Positions 16,661 to 25,837 of a stretch of DNA of 64,000 nt are shown piece by piece. Location of the stretch: the NCBI GenBank assembly GCA_029210045.1, contig JARGNX010000003.1:88096-152095 (forward strand), in the 5' to 3' direction. The first letter of the stretch is position 1. The number at the start of each line of letters is the position of its first letter. The notes beneath the pieces were generated by a model. That model did not search any database, was not told the origin of the DNA, and saw only the letters and a list, made by a program, of their open reading frames with translations. A program made the translations under genes and the position numbers. The DNA is from Coxiellaceae bacterium (GTDB lineage Bacteria; Pseudomonadota; Gammaproteobacteria; Coxiellales; Coxiellaceae).

Positions 16661-18136
16661 TCACTTTTGAGTCGCAGCGCCAGTATCTGGATTTATGCTG
16701 GTTGTTTTTTGAGCGGCTGGTGTTGGTGGTGTATCAAGCCAGTCTTGGGGGATGTAGTTATATTGCCAAATTCCAATGGGAGCGGCGCCTCGAGTGGAAT
16801 CACTTTGACAATTTACTACAGTGTTTTTATTCTTTGTCATTACTTTGGTAATAATGTTTGAGGTGGTTTGCTGAAATGCCTCGAAGGCTGTTTGCCCATT
16901 TGGCTGCGTTGGCCAATTGGTCTCACTCCATACCCCAAAACCATTTTCTTTACCGCATGTCTCGGAAAAGCCTGTGTTGCTGCTTGTTTTAATATCACTG
17001 CCTTGTAGAGTTGAGTTTATACATTTGTGGGTACTCCCACCATTGGAGGTGGCGCCTAATTTGCCTAAATATTGTGTAGAAAAAACAATAACAGTATTAA
17101 CGCATGTGCTATCTGTATTTCCATATTTAGATTGAGCGTTTTGAAAAGCGCCATACTGCGAACCAAGCAGAAAATCAAAGCCTAATCCAATACTATCAGC
17201 AGGAGATTTGCTATTTCCAGATACTTTTTGATAGGGAGCGCAATATTCTGGTGCATCAGGCGTGTTTAACGAGCACCAATAAATACTGCTGCCAATAAAG
17301 ACTTGGGCTGGGCCTGATGTGCAGGGTGTTGCATTATCTGCAAATACTTTGCCAGGGAATATAGAGGACTTAAATAGTAAGCATCCCTTCTTTTTATCAT
17401 CACCGATGAGATTACAAATGGTGGTTTCAGAAGGGAGCACGGTGTCAAATGCACACCGAGAGCCTTTTGGGCCTGAGCCTTGCTCAGTTAAATCATAGAA
17501 TTCTATTAATGATAAGTCAGCTTGGTCGGTATCTAATGCTGGATTTGCTCCTCCAACATACCAACCCAATTTTAAGGCAGTTTGGCCGTCTGGGTTTTTA
17601 ACCTGCTTGACTAGTTTCTGATTAACAAAGGCTCTGCATTGATTGGTTAAGTTTATTGGAAAGCCTTCGTCTGAGTAGACTATACCGGTCAATGGTAAGC
17701 CTTCACTTACCATATCATTGGCATAATTTATAGTATTACATACAGCTTTTAGTTGGTCTTGTGAGCCAGTTAAGCATCCACTTGGAGGTTGCGGGCAGTT
17801 TATTGGGTTTTTTGGTAGGTATGAATTCCATGCAATTCCTGGGTTTGGTTGGATGTAAATTTCTAAATCTTTAGCATTAGGAAGTTCTTTTATAATTGTC
17901 TTAGCATATTCAGTGGTGCTTGGTTTATTAACCATAAAAATAACTCTGCCAACATTGAGCTTGCTCGATTGTATATCCGTTATTATCTTGGAAGTGGCTG
18001 CGGCAGGTGGGGTTGGGGGTATAGTAAAAATAGCGAGGTTGATAATCAAAGTTGTTTTTACATTTGAACTTGAAGCCATGGCGCTGCTAAAAAATAAGCA
18101 GGCTAAGAGGGCTAGTAAACCTTTAAAAAGCTTCAT
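16661..18136 (-). CDS. Exported cysteine-rich unknown protein
   Basis: The ATG at 18136 gives 491 residues with a clear signal peptide (residues 1-21, ending SSAMA). The mature protein contains more than a dozen cysteines, which suggests disulfides in the periplasm or outside. Segments GIVYSDEGFP, LGWYVGGANPAL, SLIEFYDL and GFGVWSETNWP are spaced like strands of a TIM barrel. No catalytic motif of a known glycosidase family is recognised, so function stays open. It is the first gene of the minus-strand set that continues with the paralogous pair. Confidence 0.65.
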   Translation of the reverse strand: MKLFKGLLALLACLFFSSAMASSSNVKTTLIINLAIFTIPPTPPAAATSKIITDIQSSKLNVGRVIFMVNKPSTTEYAKTIIKELPNAKDLEIYIQPNPGIAWNSYLPKNPINCPQPPSGCLTGSQDQLKAVCNTINYANDMVSEGLPLTGIVYSDEGFPINLTNQCRAFVNQKLVKQVKNPDGQTALKLGWYVGGANPALDTDQADLSLIEFYDLTEQGSGPKGSRCAFDTVLPSETTICNLIGDDKKKGCLLFKSSIFPGKVFADNATPCTSGPAQVFIGSSIYWCSLNTPDAPEYCAPYQKVSGNSKSPADSIGLGFDFLLGSQYGAFQNAQSKYGNTDSTCVNTVIVFSTQYLGKLGATSNGGSTHKCINSTLQGSDIKTSSNTGFSETCGKENGFGVWSETNWPTQPNGQTAFEAFQQTTSNIITKVMTKNKNTVVNCQSDSTRGAAPIGIWQYNYIPQDWLDTPPTPAAQKTTSINPDTGAATQK

Positions 18137-18243
18137 CTGCAACTACCTTTACCTTCCAAATTCAATAACACTTATTATAGATACCCTTAAACATGTGATC
18201 ATTGTTAGCACTTATAGTTGCTTCTTTTTGTTTGATAAAAATG

Positions 18244-18305
18244 ACTGGATCCCGGATCGGGGTCCGGGATGACAGCGGGGTCCGGGATGGCAGTGGGGTC
18301 CGGGG
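18244..18305. repeat. Family B palindromic repeat
   Basis: CTGGATCCCGGATCGGGGTCCGGGAT forms a hairpin and is followed by two partial copies of GCGGGGTCCGGGATG. It lies in the divergent gap between the exported protein and the cupin gene. Confidence 0.75.
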
Positions 18306-18378
18306 TTACGGCGCGAGATTTGAGTGGTTGTGTTTGCTTCAGGGATATAATAAATTAATGATTTATTAGGAGATTATC

Positions 18379-18720
18379 ATGGCAGATGACATCATTCGTA
18401 TTCCTTTATTATCAGCAGCGCTGAACCCTGGAAAATCGGTTGAGCGAGTTGAAGTGAAGCAGCTTGATTTTGCGCCGAGCCAACAAACCGGTTATCACTT
18501 TCATAAGTGTCCCGTGGTAGGTTATATCTCAGCAGGTACGATTAACTTTCAAGTCGAAGGGCAGGATCCTGTTGTGTTAAATGCAGGTGATGCTTTCTTC
18601 GAGCCGGCGAATACCAATATTGTGCATTTTGATAATGCTTCTGATAGCGAAGGTGCCTCTTTCATCGCATTCTATTTGCTAGATAAAACGGAAGATGAAT
18701 TAATTACCATGCATGAGTAA
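18379..18720 (+). CDS. Small cupin-domain protein
   Basis: The 113-residue single-domain cupin has motif 1 with metal ligands H40 and H42 (GYHFHKCPVVGYISAG) and motif 2 with H83 (NAGDAFFEPANTNIVHF). It has no fusion domain or signal peptide. Such proteins bind a metal and may act as dioxygenases, isomerases or sensors; the substrate is unknown. AGGAG lies before the ATG. Confidence 0.8.
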   Translation: MADDIIRIPLLSAALNPGKSVERVEVKQLDFAPSQQTGYHFHKCPVVGYISAGTINFQVEGQDPVVLNAGDAFFEPANTNIVHFDNASDSEGASFIAFYLLDKTEDELITMHE

Positions 18721-18823
18721 CGCGTAAACAATATTATTAATATATTCATATAGTTGCTGATAATTTTCCGTATCACTTATATGAATGCCTAGGCGAATTT
18801 TGTCTATACAATCAATTCCTTAA

Positions 18824-18901
18824 TCTTCTCATAACAGCTTAAATGTACAATATACAGGTATAAAAATTATTTGTATTGAACTTTAGGTTGTTATGAGAAG
18901 A
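18824..18901 (+). promoter_or_regulatory. 20-bp leader stem masking the start of the 915-residue protein gene
   Basis: TCTTCTCATAACAGCTTAAA (18824-18843) pairs with 18882-18901. All 20 positions are Watson-Crick or G-U, with two wobbles, around a 38-base AT-rich loop. The second arm contains the GAGAAG ribosome site and ends two bases before the ATG at 18904. If the transcript starts upstream of 18824, translation would be closed off. If it starts inside the loop (a TATAAA lies at 18859-18864), the repeats could instead be operator sites. Confidence 0.55.
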
Positions 18902-18903
18902 GC

Positions 18904-21651
18904 ATGAGAAGAGAAGACGAGATTGAAAGAGCGAGGCAAAGAGACGGCCTGTTAAGACGTCCGCTGGACAGTGTTATGCCAGCGAGTGGCTCAAGAAAAC
19001 TTCCGCCAATTAGGGTGCCCAAGAAGGGTGCATTGGCATCAGCTATAGATTCGCCGGCATTGACTGACACAGTGGCGAGTAGTGTTGAATTCCCAGAAAC
19101 GTCGTCACCTAAATCGGATGAGCATCGAGGTGCTGTTCCTTTGGATCATGTTGATGTGGTTAGCTTATGCCGTGACTTTAGTCAAAGCAGATCGCAGGAA
19201 GACAAGCGGGCAGTTATTGCGAAAATGATAGAGTTGAATGATCGCATTAACATTGCGGATTATTGTTTTGAATATGGCAAAGGTAGATTGTTAGCGAAAA
19301 TTATTTTGTTTGCAGATAAGTTGGGTGAAGATGGAAAAGCTTATGCAAATTATTTAGTTTCACAATTTAATGCGACTTTTGATGTTAGCGAAAAGACAAT
19401 AGATAATATTAATTGCTGTATGAAATTCCAAAAGCCACTCGAAGGATCGTTCACTACGAGTAGTGAGCCTGATCACGTTTTTCTTAGCAAGATGCGCAAA
19501 TATTATAATATTGCAATAATGTCTTTAATGCAGAAAATAGATGAGTCGCCAGAAAACAGTATTACTGTTTCGGCTGCTTTAATTAAAGCAAGTAGCTCCT
19601 TAGCGGGGCCGCAACAGGCAGGCTTAATTAAGCATTTATTAACGCATGATCCAGAGCTGACAGTTGTATCGTATTGTTTAAAGCAAAATGATCCGGCTCT
19701 TTTAGAAAATGTTATTCGCTATGCGAAATCTAACGGCATACAAAGTGAACATATTCAAGCGGTGATCAAAAAGCTAGAGGATGAATTTGATAGCAGTGAC
19801 AAAAGTATTGACGACATAAAGTTTCTCGCACAATCGCTTGATGCCATCAAAGAAGAATACAGCGCTGTTGATGGAGCGGCGTTTAGAATGAAATACAGCG
19901 TGCAAGATCTGCGATTGCTTTATCGACACAAGATCCGATTGGCGATTGACCGCCTAGCCGCAACCGAAGACCCAGAAAGCCGTGCACGTATTGAGCGTGA
20001 AATTCAGCTGGAATACCGAGATGGCGTTAAGGCACTGGGCATAACATCTGATATCGGTTATGCAGGCCGTTGGCAGAGAGCACCAATGGTTGCCCGGGTT
20101 CATGTTACCAATATTGGCCGTGAAGATATGGTGGTCCCTCCTATTGCTAGAGGAAGTCATGGGCCTGTATCTAATATTTCAAAAACCACGCTAGCGCTTG
20201 CTCAAAGTAGAAGTCATATCACTCATCAATTTCTTGAAGGTTTAACACCAGACGAAGCGTTTGATTTTGTTGAGGGGCAAATGAAATTTCACTTACAAAA
20301 TATTGGCGTGGGTGGAACAGAATTTTCAACTCCTTATTTTTCAGATGTCATAGAGGCCGATGGTTATTACCAGCCGAAGGCTCATTCATTTGCCATGAAT
20401 ATGCTGGGTGATTATGCGCGTTCTCGCCTTGTGACGCCCGAACGCCGAGATAAATTATTGCGTATGGAGTTTGAATTACGTGCTGATACTGAAAAGGATG
20501 TTATGGAGCATCGAGTGACTTATTCCATGATGGATCGCTTAAAGGCGGGCGAAATGGTAAGTCTAGGTTCCGGTTGGGATGAGGCTGATGGTGGTCATGC
20601 TATTCAAATCATGTTTAAGCAAGTGGCAGGTAAGACTTATATGATTTATGCCAACCGTGGTGATCGTAAAGACGGTGTTGAGCCTGGCATGCATATATAT
20701 GAAGTTGGTTTCGCTAGTGCGCTTGAAGATCCTAATATTTTACAAAACATTGTTGCTAACCGAGCGGGTAGAGCCTGGATTGAGCAGCAAGAAGATCCTT
20801 TGCGTACGGGTATCGCTGGAAGTTTAGGGTTGCATAAAATTGCGTATGTTGAAAAAACAGATCAGAAAACGGGTAATTGCACTTTAGCGGCAGCTAACCA
20901 CTCCATACAAGCTTGGTTGATGTTTGATTGGTTGGAGAAACATCATGATTCAGATGCTGTATTAACGGCAGAAGAGATTCAGACCAGCTACAGAGAAACA
21001 AAAAGTGAATACACGGATATTCGCACAGACAGCAAAGCGTTATCATCCATGAATATAATGGAGATGCTACAACCGGATGGGGCATGCCGAACTAATTTAT
21101 CATCAGCTAAGAAAATCACCATAAAAATACTCGATTATGTTAGGGATAAAATGGCGTCATCTCTTGCAGTAGAAGACAGGATGCCTCTGGCAATCGCAGA
21201 AAAATTGTTAAAGCCAATAATGGCTTATTTGGTGGCGCAAGTGCCAACCCGTAGATCAGATACCGTATTTAAAGTGCTTGGACTGACTAAGATTAGGCAG
21301 GTGCTTACTAATAAATCTTATAAAAAAATGTTAGAGCAGTGTATGCGGCAGGAGCCACCATTGTCACGAGCATCAAAAACATTTATTACACGCGAGCTTA
21401 AAAGTATACCAGCTGAGCCTTCGGCTGATGTCGACTTTGGTTTGCATCGTGAAACACCAGCTGAACCCATTGTGGCGCCTTCTAGGCCCTCAGTTGTACA
21501 AGCCCCAACAGCGAGCGTAGTGACTGGGTCAGGTATGTTCTCAAGACCAAGTCGCGCAGGTGTAGAGCATGTCGATGTCCGCATAAAAGAGCCGTTGCAC
21601 TCGTTGGCTGATGATCAGCGTGAAGATGATACGTTTCCACAAATTCGTTAA
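18904..21651 (+). CDS. Large unknown protein with internal repeat and His/Cys motifs (effector-like)
   Basis: The 915-residue protein has no signal peptide. Two diverged copies of a helical module of about 80 residues lie at roughly 87-168 and 224-305; compare DVSEKTIDNI with DSSDKSIDDI and ADYCFEYGKGRLL with VSYCLKQNDPALL. The central domain contains GGHAIQIMFK with H565, then YMIYANRGDR, and TGNCTLAAANHSIQA with C659. This looks like a papain-like peptidase fold with His before Cys (inference). The C terminus is Pro/Ser-rich. It is monocistronic behind a long leader hairpin. It may be a host-directed effector; this is unproven. Confidence 0.65.
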   Translation: MRREDEIERARQRDGLLRRPLDSVMPASGSRKLPPIRVPKKGALASAIDSPALTDTVASSVEFPETSSPKSDEHRGAVPLDHVDVVSLCRDFSQSRSQEDKRAVIAKMIELNDRINIADYCFEYGKGRLLAKIILFADKLGEDGKAYANYLVSQFNATFDVSEKTIDNINCCMKFQKPLEGSFTTSSEPDHVFLSKMRKYYNIAIMSLMQKIDESPENSITVSAALIKASSSLAGPQQAGLIKHLLTHDPELTVVSYCLKQNDPALLENVIRYAKSNGIQSEHIQAVIKKLEDEFDSSDKSIDDIKFLAQSLDAIKEEYSAVDGAAFRMKYSVQDLRLLYRHKIRLAIDRLAATEDPESRARIEREIQLEYRDGVKALGITSDIGYAGRWQRAPMVARVHVTNIGREDMVVPPIARGSHGPVSNISKTTLALAQSRSHITHQFLEGLTPDEAFDFVEGQMKFHLQNIGVGGTEFSTPYFSDVIEADGYYQPKAHSFAMNMLGDYARSRLVTPERRDKLLRMEFELRADTEKDVMEHRVTYSMMDRLKAGEMVSLGSGWDEADGGHAIQIMFKQVAGKTYMIYANRGDRKDGVEPGMHIYEVGFASALEDPNILQNIVANRAGRAWIEQQEDPLRTGIAGSLGLHKIAYVEKTDQKTGNCTLAAANHSIQAWLMFDWLEKHHDSDAVLTAEEIQTSYRETKSEYTDIRTDSKALSSMNIMEMLQPDGACRTNLSSAKKITIKILDYVRDKMASSLAVEDRMPLAIAEKLLKPIMAYLVAQVPTRRSDTVFKVLGLTKIRQVLTNKSYKKMLEQCMRQEPPLSRASKTFITRELKSIPAEPSADVDFGLHRETPAEPIVAPSRPSVVQAPTASVVTGSGMFSRPSRAGVEHVDVRIKEPLHSLADDQREDDTFPQIR

Positions 21652-21652
21652 A

Positions 21653-21682
21653 CTTGAAATTTAACTTAATGGCACTACATAA
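21653..21682 (+). promoter_or_regulatory. Possible sigma-32 (heat-shock) promoter of clpB
   Basis: An exact CTTGAAA (-35) lies at 21653-21659. After 16 bases comes TACATAA (21676-21682), a weak match to the CCCATNT -10 element. Location just upstream of clpB supports it; the poor -10 lowers confidence. Confidence 0.4.
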
Positions 21683-21715
21683 TGGATAACTTAATCTAAC
21701 GAGAGAGATATCCAA

Positions 21716-24295
21716 ATGAGAATGGATCGCTTTACCACCTTATTCCAAACCGCTTTGGCGGATGCGCAATCTTTAGCTAATGGTCGCGACAATCAATTTA
21801 TTGAGCCTATCCATGTGATGAAGGTCATGTTGGAACAAGACAATGGGTCGGTGGCACCCCTGCTGCTCAAGGCGGGCATTAGTATGAATGTGTTGATTGA
21901 TAAGCTTGATCAAGCTCTGGATCAATTGCCGCAAGTCGAAGGTGCAGAGGGTGAGGTTCATGTCTCTAAAGATCTCAGTAAAGTACTAAATATGTGTGAT
22001 AAAATCGCCCAAAAACGCAATGATCAATATATATCCTCCGAACTGTTTGTGTTAGCCGCAATGGATGTGCGCTGTCAATTGGACCGCGTGCTAAAAGATG
22101 CTGGTGCTGATAGAAAGGCATTAGAAAAAGCGATTGATGAAATGCGTGGTGGTCAGCAAGTGAATGATGCCAACGCTGAAGAAAATCGTAAAGCATTAGA
22201 AAAATACACCATCGATTTAACTGAGCGAGCCGAATTGGGTAAGATAGATCCAGTCATTGGTCGTGATGATGAGATTCGTCGTACGATACAAGTGTTGCAG
22301 CGTCGTACCAAAAACAATCCGGTATTAATCGGTGAGCCCGGCGTTGGTAAAACCGCTATCGTTGAAGGCTTAGCTTTACGTATTGTGAATGGTGAAGTGC
22401 CAGATGGTGTCAAAGGTAAGCGGTTATTATCATTAGACATGGGCGCATTAATTGCTGGCGCTAAGTTCCGCGGTGAGTTTGAAGAGCGTTTAAAGTCGGT
22501 ATTAAATGATTTATCTAAACAAGAAGGCCAGGTCATTCTATTTATCGATGAGCTGCACACTATGGTAGGCGCCGGTAAAGCGGATGGTGCAATGGATGCG
22601 GGGAATATGTTAAAGCCGGCATTGGCGCGTGGTGAGCTGCATTGCGTTGGTGCCACGACATTAGATGAATACCGCCAATACATCGAAAAAGATGCTGCGC
22701 TCGAAAGGCGCTTCCAAAAAGTGTTAGTCGATGAGCCCAGTGTTGAAGACACGATTGCTATCTTGCGTGGTTTAAAAGAACGCTATGAAATTCATCATGG
22801 CGTAGACATTACTGATCCCGCGATTGTTGCAGCGGCGACGTTATCGACGCGTTATATTACTGATCGTAACTTGCCTGATAAGGCGATTGATTTAATTGAT
22901 GAGGCGGCCAGTCAAATCCGGATGGAAATGGACTCAAAGCCTGAAGCATTAGATAAATTAGAGCGTCGCTTGATTCAATTTAAGATCGAACGTGAGGCAC
23001 TGAAAAAAGAAAAAGATGAAGCATCGAAAAAACGTTTGGATGACTTGGAGTCTCAAATTAATGATTTAGAGAAAGAGTATGCTGATCTTGATGAAATTTG
23101 GAGCGGTGAAAAAGCCAGCTTGCAAGGTGCGCAACATATTAAAGAAGAGCTAGAGCAAGCTAAGCTTGAGCTCGATGCGGCGATGCGTGCACAAGACTTG
23201 GCGCAAGTGTCAGAGTTGCAATATGGCAAGATTCCAGAATTAGAAAAACGTTTGCAAGAAGCCCAACAAAGTGAAAATAAGCAAGAAGAAAAGCATAAAT
23301 TATTGCGCAATAAAGTGACGGAAGAAGAGATAGCGCAAGTGGTCTCGCGTTGGACTCATATTCCGGTATCGAAAATGCTTGAAGGCGAAAAAGAGAAGCT
23401 ATTAAAAATGGAAGATGAGTTGCATCAACAATTGATCGGTCAGGATGAAGCGGTTAGCGCGGTAGCAAATGCGATTCGTCGTTCACGTGCAGGGCTTTCG
23501 GATCCAAATCGCCCGATTGGTTCGTTTTTATTTTTAGGCCCAACGGGTGTTGGTAAAACGGAGTTGTGTAAAGCATTAGCTAACTTTATGTTTGATACTA
23601 CCGATGCCATGGTGCGAATTGATATGTCTGAATTTATGGAGAAACACTCGGTAGCGCGATTAATTGGCGCACCTCCAGGCTATGTTGGATATGAAGAGGG
23701 TGGCTATTTAACAGAAGCCGTGCGTCGTCGTCCGTATTCGGTAATTCTATTAGATGAAGTTGAAAAAGCTCACGCCGATGTATTTAATATTTTATTGCAA
23801 GTGCTAGATGATGGTCGTTTAACGGATGGTCAGGGTCGTACAGTTGATTTTCGTAATACGGTTATCGTGATGACGTCTAACTTAGGCTCACAGATAATAC
23901 AAGAATTTGCATCGCAGGGTGATTACGATGCGATGAAGGCGGCAGTGATGGAGGTGGTTGGTCAACACTTTAGGCCGGAGTTTTTAAATCGTGTTGATGA
24001 GTCGGTGGTATTCCACCCATTGGGTGAGGATCAAATCCGTCGTATTGCTACGATTCAGATTAGCCGTATCCGTGAACGTTTAGCTGAAAAAGACTATCAG
24101 CTTGAAGTAGAAGAGACCGCTTTAGATTTGTTAGCTGAAATGGGTTATGACCCTGTTTATGGCGCGCGACCTTTGAAGCGTTCCTTGCAGCAGTATCTTG
24201 AGAATCCATTGGCCGAAGATATCTTGGCGGGTAACTTTTTACCAGGCAGCACCATTAAAGTGCGAAGAGATGATAATCAATTAACATTTTCTTGA
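21716..24295 (+). CDS. clpB: ClpB disaggregase
   Basis: The 859-residue protein is full length for ClpB. It has an N domain (1-145), NBD1 with Walker A GEPGVGKT near 205 and the [20 protein letters not shown] pore region. The coiled-coil middle domain follows (about 410-525), then NBD2 with GPTGVGKT near 608 and the C-terminal D2 small domain. It works with DnaK to dissolve aggregates after heat or stress in the cytoplasm. GAGAGA precedes the ATG; a second in-frame ATG lies two codons later. Confidence 0.97.
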   Translation: MRMDRFTTLFQTALADAQSLANGRDNQFIEPIHVMKVMLEQDNGSVAPLLLKAGISMNVLIDKLDQALDQLPQVEGAEGEVHVSKDLSKVLNMCDKIAQKRNDQYISSELFVLAAMDVRCQLDRVLKDAGADRKALEKAIDEMRGGQQVNDANAEENRKALEKYTIDLTERAELGKIDPVIGRDDEIRRTIQVLQRRTKNNPVLIGEPGVGKTAIVEGLALRIVNGEVPDGVKGKRLLSLDMGALIAGAKFRGEFEERLKSVLNDLSKQEGQVILFIDELHTMVGAGKADGAMDAGNMLKPALARGELHCVGATTLDEYRQYIEKDAALERRFQKVLVDEPSVEDTIAILRGLKERYEIHHGVDITDPAIVAAATLSTRYITDRNLPDKAIDLIDEAASQIRMEMDSKPEALDKLERRLIQFKIEREALKKEKDEASKKRLDDLESQINDLEKEYADLDEIWSGEKASLQGAQHIKEELEQAKLELDAAMRAQDLAQVSELQYGKIPELEKRLQEAQQSENKQEEKHKLLRNKVTEEEIAQVVSRWTHIPVSKMLEGEKEKLLKMEDELHQQLIGQDEAVSAVANAIRRSRAGLSDPNRPIGSFLFLGPTGVGKTELCKALANFMFDTTDAMVRIDMSEFMEKHSVARLIGAPPGYVGYEEGGYLTEAVRRRPYSVILLDEVEKAHADVFNILLQVLDDGRLTDGQGRTVDFRNTVIVMTSNLGSQIIQEFASQGDYDAMKAAVMEVVGQHFRPEFLNRVDESVVFHPLGEDQIRRIATIQISRIRERLAEKDYQLEVEETALDLLAEMGYDPVYGARPLKRSLQQYLENPLAEDILAGNFLPGSTIKVRRDDNQLTFS

Positions 24296-24307
24296 TGTCA
24301 TCAGCTG

Positions 24308-24459
24308 TGTCATTGAGGGGGGGGTTGCGACGAAGTAATCTGACGCCGGGTTCTTGCCTGAGGCGGGCTAGCAATCTAAGCTTCTGTCATGGGATTGCTG
24401 CGCTACTGCGTGGCTCGCAATGGCGATGTTGTTATCCCTGCCTCAGATTCGGGATCCAG
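24308..24459. repeat. Dispersed repeats, degenerate families A and B
   Basis: Family A (24308-24425) runs from TCATTGAGG through TTGCGACGAAGTAATCTGA to GGCTCGCAATGG, with an internal inverted block. A decayed family B copy (CCCTGCCTCAGATTCGGGAT) follows at 24431-24459. The copies have more mismatches than those near sspB, which suggests older insertions. Confidence 0.75.
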
Positions 24460-24527
24460 TTATAATAAAAATATTCATATAATCAATTGATTAGTATTTT
24501 TTGACCCGACCAATGTAAATTATAATC

Positions 24528-24595
24528 TTAGATTAGTCGTATGAATTTGCATTTTCAGCTCGACTAATCTAAAATAACACTTTATATTAGTCGAG
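24528..24595 (+). promoter_or_regulatory. Three-part inverted-repeat leader of DUF4143 copy 2
   Basis: TTAGATTAGTCG (24528-24539) is an exact complement of CGACTAATCTAA (24561-24572). The overlapping CTCGACTAAT (24559-24568) is also an exact complement of ATTAGTCGAG (24586-24595). The middle segment can therefore pair with either flank but not both, and the downstream pair runs into the GAGG ribosome site. A fourth degenerate unit, CGACCAAT, lies near 24507. It may be alternative RNA hairpins or a set of operator half-sites. Confidence 0.6.
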
Positions 24596-24602
24596 GTGTT
24601 TG

Positions 24603-25823
24603 GTGTATATTCAACGCAGTTTAGCGGCCGCCATTAAAGAAGCGAGCTCTACTTTTCGTGTGATTTTGTTAACGGGGCCTCGTCAAGTAGGTAAGACCAC
24701 TTTATTAGAGCATATTGAAAAAGGGCAGCGTAGCTATGTCACATTAGATGACATGAATCAGCGTATGGCCGCCAAACAGGATCCAGCAGGTTTTATTGAG
24801 CGTTTACAGTTGCCGGTTTTGATTGATGAAGTGCAGTATGCGCCTGAACTGTTTCCTTATATAAAAATAAAAGTAGATCAAGATAAGCAACCGGGGCAGT
24901 TTTGGTTAACCGGTTCACAGCAATTTGAAATGATGGGGCAAGTCACCGAATCGCTAGCAGGTCGTATTGCCATTCTTAAGCTGCAAGGTTTATCTTTAGC
25001 TGAAGAGCAAGGCCGTTATAATGAAAAGCCATTTTTACCAACGTTGGGGGTATTAAAAGCGCGGCAAAAAGATACTGATGTTTTAGGTTTGACAGCGGTA
25101 TTTGAAAAAATATGGCGTGGTTCTTATCCTGATGTGGTAAAAAGTCAAGGTAAACATTGGCAGCGTTTTTATGAATCATATGTGTCGACGTATGTACAAC
25201 GTGATATTCGCGATTTACTGCAAATACAGGATCAAACGGTTTTTCATAAATTTATGCAAATAGTCGCAGCACGAACAGGGCAGCTGATTAACTATAGTGA
25301 TGTAGCACGTGATGTGGGTGTTAGTGAGCCAACGATCAAAACGTGGCTGAATGTATTACATGCTACAGGTATTGTTTATTTATTACAGCCCTATTTTAAT
25401 AATCAAACAAAACGCCTAATTAAAACGCCTAAATTATATTTTATGGATACTGGCTTATGTTGTTTTTTAACCGGCTGGTTAAATGCAGATGTGTTAGAGC
25501 GTGGTGCTATGTCGGGTGCGATTCTCGAAACCTATGTTATATCCGAAGTGATTAAATCCTATATTAATGCCGGGCAAACGCCACGACTGTATTTTTATCG
25601 TGATAAAGATAAGCGAGAAATTGATTTATTGATTGAAGAGAATGGCACACTATATCCAGTTGAAATTGAAAAAGCTTCCACGGTCAAGCCGGGCGCATTA
25701 AAAGCATTTGAAGTGCTTAATCAATTGAATATACCAGTTGGTCAAGGTGCTGTTATTTGCATGTCTAATGCGTGGGTGCCGCTGTCAAAAACAATTGATT
25801 TGATTCCAGTCAGCTGCATATGA
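24603..25823 (+). CDS. AAA_14/DUF4143 ATP-binding protein (copy 2)
   Basis: The GTG at 24603 (GAGG six bases upstream) is preferred over the adjacent TTG. The 406-residue product has Walker A GPRQVGKTT, Walker B VLIDEVQ, the sensor-like LTGSQQFEMM, a winged-helix region (DVGVSEPTIKTWLN) and DUF4143 (YRDKDKREIDLLIEE, PVEIEKAS). It is paralogous to the 12367 gene with the same domain order but clearly diverged. Family function is not settled. Confidence 0.85.
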   Translation: MYIQRSLAAAIKEASSTFRVILLTGPRQVGKTTLLEHIEKGQRSYVTLDDMNQRMAAKQDPAGFIERLQLPVLIDEVQYAPELFPYIKIKVDQDKQPGQFWLTGSQQFEMMGQVTESLAGRIAILKLQGLSLAEEQGRYNEKPFLPTLGVLKARQKDTDVLGLTAVFEKIWRGSYPDVVKSQGKHWQRFYESYVSTYVQRDIRDLLQIQDQTVFHKFMQIVAARTGQLINYSDVARDVGVSEPTIKTWLNVLHATGIVYLLQPYFNNQTKRLIKTPKLYFMDTGLCCFLTGWLNADVLERGAMSGAILETYVISEVIKSYINAGQTPRLYFYRDKDKREIDLLIEENGTLYPVEIEKASTVKPGALKAFEVLNQLNIPVGQGAVICMSNAWVPLSKTIDLIPVSCI

Positions 25824-25837
25824 TGTGCAGCTGGGCG

